DNA from: Leptolyngbya sp. SIO4C5
GTDB lineage: Bacteria > Cyanobacteriota > Cyanobacteriia > Phormidesmidales > Phormidesmidaceae
Direction: 5' to 3'
Length of the DNA: 6,957 nt
NCBI GenBank assembly: GCA_010671965.1
Contig: JAAHIC010000232.1
Location: 1 to 6,957 of the forward strand
Part shown: positions 1-6,342 of the stretch, in pieces
Layout of the letters: each line of letters begins with the position of its first letter
How positions within the stretch are numbered: position 1 is the stretch's first letter
Made by a program: the position numbers and the translations under genes
The notes under the pieces: generated by a model
Databases searched by the model: none
Seen by the model: only the letters and a program-made list of their open reading frames with translations
What the model was told of the DNA's origin: nothing

Positions 1-63
1 CATTCATCCGCAATCTAGCTTATACCGGCGCGCCCGGGGCAGACGGGAACTGCAACTGCAACA

Positions 64-86
64 TAGGGTGGGCATTGCCCACCCTA
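64..86. repeat. Perfect palindrome, cyanobacterial intergenic repeat type
   Basis: The sequence TAGGGTGGGC-ATT-GCCCACCCTA forms a perfect 10-bp stem with a 3-base centre, or 11 bp around a single T. GC-rich palindromes of this GGTGGGC/GCCCACC form recur between genes in many cyanobacteria, so I read it as a dispersed small repeat. It could also end transcription from upstream, but the run of five T (97-101) starts 10 bases after the stem, too far for a classic intrinsic terminator. The palindrome itself is seen directly; its repeat status comes from general knowledge. Confidence 0.65.
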
Positions 87-116
87 CCTTTCACGCTTTT
101 TGATTGTTTAGCTATC

Positions 117-122
117 AGGAAA
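117..122 (+). promoter_or_regulatory. Ribosome binding site choosing the second ATG
   Basis: AGGAAA lies 7 bases before the ATG at 130 but overlaps the normal spacing zone of the ATG at 124, only 1 base away. The spacing therefore favours translation from 130, giving an N-terminus MKQQLQQRL rather than MQMKQQLQQ. This is the clearest Shine-Dalgarno site in the window. Confidence 0.55.
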
Positions 123-129
123 TATGCAG

Positions 130-387
130 ATGAAACAGCAGCTTCAGCAGCGCTTACAAGCCCTTAAAACTGAGTTTGAATCGGGCCAGAAGGTATTGGC
201 AGAATTAGAGGCCAAGCAGGCGAATGTTCAAAACACCCTGCTGCGGATTCAGGGGGCAATTCAGGTTTTAGAAGAAGAATTAGCCAAAGCGGACGAAAAT
301 AATCAGGCAGCGTTGCTGGACAACGTTGCTACCGAAGCTGAAGAAATGCTGGGTGAACCCATATCAGCTAATTCAGCAAAACCCTAA
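130..387 (+). CDS. Small coiled-coil protein, function unknown
   Basis: I do not recognise a named family. The product is 85 aa from the ATG at 130 (87 aa from the ATG at 124); the Shine-Dalgarno at 117-122 favours 130. Residues about 1-55 are almost entirely helix-forming, rich in Q, L, E, K and A with leucines in heptad-like spacing, and contain the segment LLRIQGAIQVLEEEL. The last 30 residues are acidic and then polar (ending NSAKP), probably a disordered tail. There is no signal peptide, cysteine or membrane segment, so a soluble oligomerising or adaptor protein is likely. It lies 106 bases upstream of the injection-system baseplate gene on the same strand. It could be an accessory of that system or an unrelated gene, and nothing in the protein decides between these. 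That it is a real gene is fairly sure: good RBS, biased composition, no competing frame. Confidence 0.7.
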   Translation: MKQQLQQRLQALKTEFESGQKVLAELEAKQANVQNTLLRIQGAIQVLEEELAKADENNQAALLDNVATEAEEMLGEPISANSAKP

Positions 388-493
388 ATCCGCTTCAACG
401 GACACTGGCAGTAAGCCTGAGACTTGAATTCCAGACCGGACTGCCTCAAGCGACACGACTATTGGCAACAACCGACCCAGCAATTGCTCTCTC

Positions 494-2905
494 ATGGCCG
501 ACTCTCTGACAATTACTAACGCCCCCCTCGCACATGCCGGTATGGACTACGCCCGGCTGCGGCGAGAAGGGATCAAAATCATTGAGCAGCTAGCCGGTAG
601 CCAGTGGACAGACTACAACGCCCACGACCCCGGCATCACCATCCTAGAAGCCCTCTGCTATGCCATCACCGATCTGAGCTATCGCCTCTCTTTCGACATG
701 GCAGACCTGCTGGCGTATCCAGCCGAGGCCCCCGGTAGCCCCCTCTTTCTCACCGCCAGAGATAGCCTCACCGTCAATCCCCTCACCATTGCCGACTATC
801 GCAAGCTGCTAATTGACATCGACGGCATCAAAAATGCTTGGCTAGAACCGATCGAAACGCCCCAGCCAGAACTTTACTACGACGCCAACAACGCCAAACT
901 CACCTTCAGCAGCCTAGATCTAGCTGAACCTGTTCACCTGCGAGGACTTTACCGCGTCCTGCTAGAGCAAGAACCCGGCTATCAGGCAGCGGATTTGGTG
1001 AGTGCGGCTAAAGCACGGCTGCACCAGCACCGCAACCTCTGCGAAGATTTCGCTGAAGTTCGGGTTTTACCGATTGAAGAAATTACGGTTCGAGCTGAGA
1101 TTGAAATTGCCGACGCGGCCGATCCCCATCAGCTCATGGCCCAGCTGCATGGGGCGTTAGATGAGTTGATTTCGCCTGTTCTCCCCTTTGTCAGCCTGCC
1201 AGAGCTGCTAGAGCGGGGCGTTCCAGTTGAAGAGATTTTTGCAGGTCCCCGGCTGCAACACGGATTTATTGATGACGCCCAGCTAGAGGAGTTCCAGCGT
1301 CAGAGCGAGCTGCATACCTCAGATTTGATTCACGTCATTTTAAATCTGCCAGGGATTGAAACTGTGCGGCAGATTACGATCGCCAGCGATCGCTCCCCCA
1401 CTCCCCAAGCCTGGGCGCTGGATTTAGACCAGCAGCTAACTCCTCGGCTCAAGCCGGTCAGAGCCGCGATCGCCGCTGGAGATATCCGCTTTTATAAAGG
1501 GCAGATTCCCTGCTCGCCGACCGCCGAGCGGGTCGAGGCCAAAGCTGCCGCCTTAGGAAACACGGCCGTTCCCCACTCGCCCCAGCTCGACCTGCCCGTA
1601 CCCGCCGGAGACTACCGCCAACTGGCCGAGTACGAGTCTATCCAAACCGAGTTTCCCCTAGCCTACGGCATTGGCCAACTGGGGCTGCCCGCTTCTGCTA
1701 GCGATCAGCGTCAGGCTGAGGCCAAGCAGCTTCAAGCCTACCTGATGGTCTTTGACCAGCTTTTAGCCAACTGTTTAACCCAGCTCGATCAGGTCAAAGC
1801 GCTGTTTTCCCCTGAAAACCGAGACGTAAAGACCTACTTTGCTCAGAGTATCGCCCACTTTCCCGGCGGCGCGGCGATCCTGGCTGAAGACTATAGCGAT
1901 CGCCTAGAGCGCCTACCGGAAAGCGAGGCGATCGCCTGCGATCGCAAAAACCGCCTGCTGGATCACCTCATGGCCCAGTATGGTGAAACCTTTACCGAGG
2001 CTTCCCTGCTCTACCCCGACGCCGATGTCTCAGACCTCAGCCGCCAGCACAGCGTCATTCAGCCTAAAGTTGATTTTGTCAGCCAGTATCGAGCAGTCAG
2101 TGCCGATCGCAATCGCGCTTTTAACTATACGCTCAATCCCAACCAGCTAGAAAACTTTCAAAACGTCTCAGGACTAAAGCGGCGACTGGCTCGCCTGTTA
2201 GGCATTGAACCGAGCAGGCGTTTTCTGGCCTCTTCTAATAGCGAAGGATTTTATCTGATCGAGCATATTCTGCTGCGGCCGCGAGCGGCAGGCGCTACGA
2301 GTGCTGCATCCGGGGAGGCCGCCAGTCCAGATTTTCTCAGCTTTGCCCATGCCATCAGCGGCTTCAGTCCGGCTGAGCGGCCAGATCAGGTGACCTGCAC
2401 CTCGCCCCAGCACGGACTGCAGGCAGGCGAGCAAATCACCCTCTTTTACTCCAGCCACTACAGCGGCACCTATGAGGTGATCAACCCCCAGGCAGATACG
2501 TTTGATATCCTGCGCGAGTTCGTGGCTGCAGACACGGGAGAGTGGGTCAGCAGCCAGCAGTTTCCCGATCCCTTTTCTTTCCAGGTCAGCGTCATTTTGC
2601 CTGACTGGCCCCAGCGGTTCCGCTCTGCGAACGTGAGACAGCTTATTCGCAATACGCTAATTGCCGAAACCCCGGCCCATATCCATCTGCGCCTCCACTG
2701 GCTGACGTCAACCAAGATGCGCGAGTTTGAAACCCTCTACGCCCTCTGGCTGCAAGACCTCTCCGGCAACGTCACCGACAGCACCGAAGCGGCCACCGCA
2801 GCCACCCGCCTGATCAATTTTCTAGAGCTGGGATCGAGCCAGATTCCTGACTTTCCGGCCCTGGTAGGCTACATGACGATTGGCGAAACCTTCGTAGTGG
2901 CCTGA
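494..2905 (+). CDS. Contractile injection system baseplate wedge protein (gp6/gp7, Afp11/Afp12-like)
   Basis: This 803-aa protein has the hallmarks of large baseplate proteins found next to eCIS tape measure genes. Near the N-terminus is WTDYNAHDPGITILE (38-52), followed by LCYAITDLSYRL (54-65); the HDPGIT core is shared with baseplate J-like proteins. A central block holds QLQAYLMVFDQLLAN (412-426), then RKNRLLDHLMAQYGETF (484-500) and the YLIEHILLRPR segment (587-597). The C-terminal block is PFSFQVSVILPDWPQRF (693-709) and a helical region with ETPAHI (725-730). By homology it should form the wedge or arm around the spike, in the cytoplasm or at the assembly site. About 65-75 beta-rich residues (612-686) look inserted. 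The ATG at 494 is the first standard start after the in-frame stop at 425-427, but it has no visible Shine-Dalgarno. The stop is 7 bases from the tape measure ATG, so the two are surely co-transcribed. Whether it is the Afp11 or the Afp12 equivalent I cannot decide by eye. Confidence 0.85.
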   Translation: MADSLTITNAPLAHAGMDYARLRREGIKIIEQLAGSQWTDYNAHDPGITILEALCYAITDLSYRLSFDMADLLAYPAEAPGSPLFLTARDSLTVNPLTIADYRKLLIDIDGIKNAWLEPIETPQPELYYDANNAKLTFSSLDLAEPVHLRGLYRVLLEQEPGYQAADLVSAAKARLHQHRNLCEDFAEVRVLPIEEITVRAEIEIADAADPHQLMAQLHGALDELISPVLPFVSLPELLERGVPVEEIFAGPRLQHGFIDDAQLEEFQRQSELHTSDLIHVILNLPGIETVRQITIASDRSPTPQAWALDLDQQLTPRLKPVRAAIAAGDIRFYKGQIPCSPTAERVEAKAAALGNTAVPHSPQLDLPVPAGDYRQLAEYESIQTEFPLAYGIGQLGLPASASDQRQAEAKQLQAYLMVFDQLLANCLTQLDQVKALFSPENRDVKTYFAQSIAHFPGGAAILAEDYSDRLERLPESEAIACDRKNRLLDHLMAQYGETFTEASLLYPDADVSDLSRQHSVIQPKVDFVSQYRAVSADRNRAFNYTLNPNQLENFQNVSGLKRRLARLLGIEPSRRFLASSNSEGFYLIEHILLRPRAAGATSAASGEAASPDFLSFAHAISGFSPAERPDQVTCTSPQHGLQAGEQITLFYSSHYSGTYEVINPQADTFDILREFVAADTGEWVSSQQFPDPFSFQVSVILPDWPQRFRSANVRQLIRNTLIAETPAHIHLRLHWLTSTKMREFETLYALWLQDLSGNVTDSTEAATAATRLINFLELGSSQIPDFPALVGYMTIGETFVVA
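2327..2563 (+). other. Inserted beta-rich domain within the baseplate protein
   Basis: Residues about 612-690 of the baseplate protein separate two family-typical blocks: the EHILLRP segment before it and the PFSFQVSVILPDWPQRF segment after it. The insert has the pattern VTCTSPQHGLQAGEQITL, then S-x-Y-S-G-T-Y-E-V, then DTFDI and DTGEW. The HGL-x-x-G-x-x-I plus (N/S)GTYxV plus TFxI order resembles the small beta domains of phage and surface proteins often labelled FCCH-like or E1 half-domain-like. The boundaries and family are judged by eye. Confidence 0.4.
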
Positions 2906-2912
2906 GACTGTC

Positions 2913-4832
2913 ATGCCCCAACAGCGCCACGTGATTAAGCAGCAGATTTTAGAGCTACGGGTCGGCTCTGAAGTAAAAGCCTTTGAGCTGCAAAACCGCA
3001 TCAGCGCCCTCTACCGCAGTCAGGTAGTGCCGCTGATTGAAGCCTACTGCGATCGGCTCAGCGATGCAGACAGTATTTATCGCATCGATCGCCTGGAAAT
3101 TGACCTGGGTGAAATCGAGCTGGCCGCTTTAGAAACCGACTTTGTCCAGAAAATCGCTGCTAGTTTAGCGCAGCAGCTCTCCCAACAGCGATTATCGTCT
3201 CCAGCCCGTCCTGCAGATTCGGCCACGGCCCTCTCTGACTCAGCTGCTGCAGCCCTCACCCCCTCAGCCGCGTCTTTCAAAAACCCCACTGCCTGGCAGA
3301 CCGCGCCGCCTGTCAGTCCTAGAGAGGCCGATTTTGAACTTTTGCAAGACTTTATCCACACGGGGCGCTTTCCCTGGTGGTGCCAGGTGCAAACTCAGTC
3401 AGCCCTGCAGGAAGGCTTTACTCGCGTATTGGCCCATTTGCCAACTAGGCTCAAAGCTTTACTCAAACAGGCGCTGGCACAGGAGAGGCCCAGACAGCGA
3501 ATACTCTACCAGTTCTCTGAGCAAATGCTGGCAGAGATGCTGAAGCTGCTGCTGCCGGAGAGCGATCGCGCGGTGCGAGCCTATTTCAGCGATATGCAGC
3601 GGCTGTGGCCCCACGTCGCCTGCTGGCAAGGCGTCAGTCCGGCGCGGCTCAGACAAATGCTCTGGCAGGGGCTTGGCTCACAGCTCGCCCTCAGCTCAGC
3701 CGCGCCGCCCAGGCTGGAGACGCTGTTGCAGAGCAGTCTCTGGCAGATTGCGGCTCAATTGCAGCTAGAAAAGCGATCGCTGGTGCAGCAGCTACTAAGG
3801 GCTATTAAGTCTCGCCAGCAGGCAGGAGAGGGTTTTGCCAGTGAGCTGCCGCTCCTCCTAAGGGCGATCGCCCAGTCCCAGAGCGCTCAAGCCGCTACGG
3901 CTTCTACCCGCCCAAACCCGGCAAAAAATCCATTGCAGACCTCAGCGGCGACTGCGCCAGCGCTAAAAAATTTAGAGCGATTACTCAGTCTGCTGGCTCA
4001 GCTGCGAGCAGTTGCCGCCGCCGCGATCGCGCCTCTTAGCTCCCGCCTCGACTCGCTTGTACGGCAGACCGAGGCGCTACGACAGAGGCTGAGCGATCGC
4101 CCGCCATCCGTTCTCTCTCAGAGCGCGATCGCACCGCTACAGCAGCTTGTATCCCAGCTTGACCAGCTTGTGACTCAGCTTGAGGAACCCGCAATTGCCG
4201 TCGCTTTGCCGCCAGTGGTGCTGCAGGCTGAGCAGGTGATGGCGGCGATCGCATCTACTATTACCACTGCTCACCCCCCAAACTTTCCTGCTCACGACTC
4301 AGATAGCCTCCCACCAGACGAGTCCATCTACATTGACAATTCCGGCTTAGTCCTGCTCTGGCCCTTTCTCAGCCGTTTTTTAGCAACTCTGGGCTTAGTG
4401 GAATCGGGCCAGTTCATCACGCCTGAGGCGGCCCCCCGCACCGCCCTGCTGCTGCAACACCTCGTAGACGGTTCAACTGAGTCCCTGGAAGCCAGCCTGC
4501 CTTTGAACAAGCTGCTGTGCGGCCTCAGCCTAGGCGATTCCATTCCCTACCGCTTAGACCTAACAGAGACTGAACGCGATGAGAGTGAGCAACTCCTTTT
4601 AGCCGTGATTCAAAACTGGTCAGCCTTGAAAAATATCTCTACGGACGGTCTCAGACGCGCCTTTTTGCAGAGACCCGGCCTGCTGCGCCGTCGTCAGGAC
4701 GGCTGGCTGCTGCAGGTGGAACACCAGAGCCATGACATCCTCCTCGATCGCTTACCCTGGAGCATCCGGGTTGTCAGGCTTCCCTGGATGTTGACGCTGC
4801 TGCAGGTGGAGTGGTTTGCTGAGGAAGTTTAG
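2913..4832 (+). CDS. Contractile injection system tape measure protein (Afp14-like)
   Basis: The 639-aa product matches the CIS tape measure family at both ends. The N-terminal block has HVIKQQILELRVGS (6-19), FELQNRISALYR (24-35) and RIDRLEIDLGEI (57-68). The C-terminal block (472-639) has IDNSGLVLLWPFLSRF, LNKLLCGL (531-538), GLRRAFLQRPGLL (579-591), GWLLQVEHQSHDILLDRLPW (597-616) and LPWMLTLLQVEW (623-634). Between them are an Ala/Ser/Pro-rich linker (about 92-136), a long helical region, and coiled-coil-like heptads around 353-425. In related machines this protein spans the growing inner tube and fixes its length, so the middle length is expected to vary. It starts 7 bases after the baseplate stop without a clear Shine-Dalgarno, suggesting translational coupling. 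No ATPase or cap gene follows here, unlike in Afp-type clusters. The family call is very firm; the length-setting role is inferred from homologues. Confidence 0.93.
   Translation: MPQQRHVIKQQILELRVGSEVKAFELQNRISALYRSQVVPLIEAYCDRLSDADSIYRIDRLEIDLGEIELAALETDFVQKIAASLAQQLSQQRLSSPARPADSATALSDSAAAALTPSAASFKNPTAWQTAPPVSPREADFELLQDFIHTGRFPWWCQVQTQSALQEGFTRVLAHLPTRLKALLKQALAQERPRQRILYQFSEQMLAEMLKLLLPESDRAVRAYFSDMQRLWPHVACWQGVSPARLRQMLWQGLGSQLALSSAAPPRLETLLQSSLWQIAAQLQLEKRSLVQQLLRAIKSRQQAGEGFASELPLLLRAIAQSQSAQAATASTRPNPAKNPLQTSAATAPALKNLERLLSLLAQLRAVAAAAIAPLSSRLDSLVRQTEALRQRLSDRPPSVLSQSAIAPLQQLVSQLDQLVTQLEEPAIAVALPPVVLQAEQVMAAIASTITTAHPPNFPAHDSDSLPPDESIYIDNSGLVLLWPFLSRFLATLGLVESGQFITPEAAPRTALLLQHLVDGSTESLEASLPLNKLLCGLSLGDSIPYRLDLTETERDESEQLLLAVIQNWSALKNISTDGLRRAFLQRPGLLRRRQDGWLLQVEHQSHDILLDRLPWSIRVVRLPWMLTLLQVEWFAEEV
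3562..4252. repeat. Cluster of seven HIP1 octamers inside the tape measure gene
   Basis: Exact GCGATCGC copies start at 3562, 3773, 3864, 4023, 4093, 4125 and 4245. Elsewhere I find them at 1386, 1466, 1896, 1928, 1938, 5795 and 6426. Seven in about 690 bases is several times the density of the rest of the window. Read in frame, four encode Ala-Ile-Ala, two Ser-Asp-Arg and one the Lys-Arg-Ser-Leu junction. HIP1 abundance is the main evidence that the DNA is cyanobacterial and resident rather than recently acquired from another phylum. Confidence 0.85.
4143..4184 (+). repeat. 21-bp tandem duplication encoding a heptad (two units)
   Basis: Two adjacent 21-base units agree at 17 of 21 positions and encode QLVSQLD and QLVTQLE (residues 411-424 of the tape measure protein). 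Each unit itself holds CAGCTTG twice, at 4143, 4155, 4164 and 4176. The unit length is exactly one coiled-coil heptad, so the duplication keeps both frame and heptad phase. Confidence 0.7.
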
Positions 4833-4898
4833 TCAAACGAATGGCTCAGGATGCTTCCTGGGGGTTATCGTTAATCGTGAGATTCCCCGGCTATTGCC

Positions 4899-4918
4899 GC
4901 CTCCTTAACAAGAGGGGC
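4899..4918 (+). other. Weak hairpin after the tape measure gene
   Basis: GCCTCCTT-AAC-AAGAGGGGC can fold into eight pairs (one G-T) with a single bulged A at 4913. No T-run follows, so it is not a standard intrinsic terminator, though it lies 67 bases after the tape measure stop. It may help end or protect the injection-system transcript. The rest of 4833-4955 shows nothing I can name. Confidence 0.25.
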
Positions 4919-4955
4919 AGGCAGGAGCTTGTCTCTACTGCTAGTGTCCCGAATT

Positions 4956-4983
4956 TTGAACTGCTAACTTTTAACTATTTAAT
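4956..4983 (+). promoter_or_regulatory. Candidate sigma-70-like promoter for the glycosyltransferase
   Basis: TTGAAC (4956-4961; four of six to TTGACA) and TTTAAT (4978-4983; five of six to TATAAT) are 16 bases apart in an AT-rich stretch that contrasts with the surrounding DNA. Transcription would begin near 4990, leaving a leader of only about 12 bases before the TTG start. It suggests the glycosyltransferase is expressed independently of the genes upstream. Confidence 0.35.
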
Positions 4984-5001
4984 TAATCCGGAAATTGCAG
5001 C

Positions 5002-5955
5002 TTGATTGAACTCTCCTTAGTCATTCCCATCTATAACGAATACGAGAGTATCCCTAGGCTTCTAGACAAAGTTCTACAGGCCGCTGACGCTTTGGCCAGT
5101 GCCTATGAGGTGATCTGTGTTGACGATGGCTCAACAGATGGTTCAGCGAAGTTGCTGAAGGAACTGGCCGCTCAGCACAGCCAGCTAACGGTGCTGCTGC
5201 TGCGCCGCAACTATGGCCAAACCGCTGCTATGGCGGCTGGTTTTGACTATGCCAGGGGGCAAGTCATTATCACTTTGGACGGAGACTTACAAAACGATCC
5301 AGCCGATATTAGCAAGCTGCTCCATAAGCTAAATGAAGGCTATGACCTGGTAAGCGGATGGCGGATTAATCGCCAGGACAATCAGGTCACACGCTTATTG
5401 CCTTCTAAGATAGCTAATTGGCTGATTGGCCGGGTCACCGGAGTCAATCTGCACGACTATGGCTGTTCCCTAAAAGCTTATCGAACTGAAGTAGTGAGAG
5501 ACATGAATCTTTATGGTGAACTGCACCGTTTCTTACCGGCGCTGGCCTCCATAGAAGGCGCTCGCATTGCTGAGATTCCCGTCAATCACTATGCGCGTCA
5601 GTTTGGTCAAAGTAAGTATGGTTTGGGCCGCACATTCAGAGTAATCATGGACTTAGTAACGGTCTATTTCATGAAGCGGTTTTTGACTAAGCCCATGTAT
5701 GTATTCGGCCTGCTAGGCATCTTTTCGATGATGATTGGCTTTTGCCTCGGTCTGTATTTGACATTCCTGAAGCTGGGCTTAGGGCAATCTATTGGCGATC
5801 GCCCATTGCTGATACTGGCTGTCGTGCTTTTGCTGGCTGGAATTCAGCTTTTTTGCTTTGGCCTGCTAGCAGAGTTAGTGATGAGAACCTATCACGAGTC
5901 TCAGAAACGTCCTATTTACCGCGTCAGAGAGGTGCTGAGAAAACCTATCTCATAA
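5002..5955 (+). CDS. Family 2 membrane glycosyltransferase (polyprenyl-phosphate sugar transferase, DPM1/GtrB/ArnC-like)
   Basis: The 317-aa protein should transfer a sugar from a nucleotide-sugar donor to a polyprenyl phosphate on the cytoplasmic face of the membrane, supplying lipid-linked sugar for cell-surface glycans. The GT-A catalytic domain (1 to about 220) shows IPIYNE (8-13), VDDGSTDGS (40-48), the metal-binding LDGDLQNDP with D93 and D95, SGWR (118-121), DYGCSLKAYR (152-161), ELHRFLPALA (173-182) and RQFGQSKYGLGR (199-210). Two hydrophobic helices (about 231-255 and 268-292) follow, with a basic tail, as in GtrB/DPM-type enzymes of 300-330 aa. The start is TTG: an in-frame stop at 4984-4986 leaves no upstream ATG, and the IPIYNE motif follows at the usual distance. 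No strong Shine-Dalgarno is visible. The sugar and pathway cannot be told from sequence. The 169-base gap and own promoter candidate argue against membership in the injection-system operon. Confidence 0.92.
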   Translation: MIELSLVIPIYNEYESIPRLLDKVLQAADALASAYEVICVDDGSTDGSAKLLKELAAQHSQLTVLLLRRNYGQTAAMAAGFDYARGQVIITLDGDLQNDPADISKLLHKLNEGYDLVSGWRINRQDNQVTRLLPSKIANWLIGRVTGVNLHDYGCSLKAYRTEVVRDMNLYGELHRFLPALASIEGARIAEIPVNHYARQFGQSKYGLGRTFRVIMDLVTVYFMKRFLTKPMYVFGLLGIFSMMIGFCLGLYLTFLKLGLGQSIGDRPLLILAVVLLLAGIQLFCFGLLAELVMRTYHESQKRPIYRVREVLRKPIS

Positions 5956-6026
5956 GCAATTAGGCTTAGAGACATCGACACTCTGCTATGGCCGGATTAG
6001 CCTTGCTGAGGGTTCGCTAGCTGAGT

Positions 6027-6317
6027 TCAGCCAAGGGAATGCCGCAATACAGGCATGTTGAGATACACCAGCGTATCAGCCACCTCCAGTCGTTTCCAGA
6101 CGGTATTCAGGGAGCCAAGGCCATCCACGACCCACTGGTCTTGCTCCAGCAGCACATCGTGGGCCGCTTTAAATTCAGCACGGGGGACTTCGCCGCCACC
6201 GGGCCGATACTGCATAGAGTCGAGCGGCACCCAGGGGAGTCCCGTCATTTCTGCCAGTCGCTGGCTGAGGGTAGACTTTCCCCCGCCCGCATTACCAAAT
6301 ACAGCAACTTTTTCCAT
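6027..6317 (-). pseudogene. Truncated P-loop nucleotide kinase (adenylate kinase/FlaR-like)
   Basis: The 96-aa product starts MEKVAVFGNAGGGKSTLSQR, with the Walker A loop GNAGGGKST at 8-16. It continues through LDSMQYRPGGGEVP (32-45), QWVVDGLGS (61-69) and ADTLVYLNMPVL (80-91), all typical of small adenylate kinase-like or topology-modulation proteins of about 170-180 aa. The frame then stops after RHSLG, just past the strand-3 region. The expected continuation, with the arginine-rich lid and C-terminal helices, is absent. I translated the other two reverse frames beyond the break and saw no continuation, so this looks like a 3' deletion rather than a simple frameshift. Without the lid it is unlikely to be an active kinase. 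The start is supported by AAGGGA about 8 bases upstream of the ATG. It lies downstream of the cupin gene on the same strand and converges with the glycosyltransferase. Confidence 0.7.
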
Positions 6318-6342
6318 AAGTTTTTTCCCTTTGATAAGCTGC

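Noticed and set aside
3..167. A forward frame reading FIRNLAYTGAPGADGNCNC from the window edge and running to a stop at 165-167, possibly the tail of an upstream collagen-like or fibre gene.
   Set aside because: It reads through the palindrome and overlaps the coiled-coil gene by about 38 bases. The Gly-Ala-Pro-Gly-like stretch is too short to claim a gene without the upstream sequence.
388..493. Possible separate promoter or RNA element in the gap before the baseplate gene.
   Set aside because: No recognisable -35/-10 pair, hairpin or Shine-Dalgarno was seen; the stretch looks featureless.
2198..2715. Two reverse-strand frames of 81-86 codons within the baseplate gene.
   Set aside because: No family features, and they lie fully inside a coding frame with clear baseplate motifs.
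3077..4543. Several open frames of 65-94 codons on the reverse strand and one other forward frame within the tape measure gene.
   Set aside because: They are shadows of a gene with well-conserved N- and C-terminal blocks; GC-rich codon usage keeps the other frames open.
5956..6026. Possible bidirectional terminator between the converging glycosyltransferase and kinase remnant.
   Set aside because: Only very short inverted repeats (such as GCTGA/TCAGC at 6020-6031) are present and no T-run, so no terminator can be supported.
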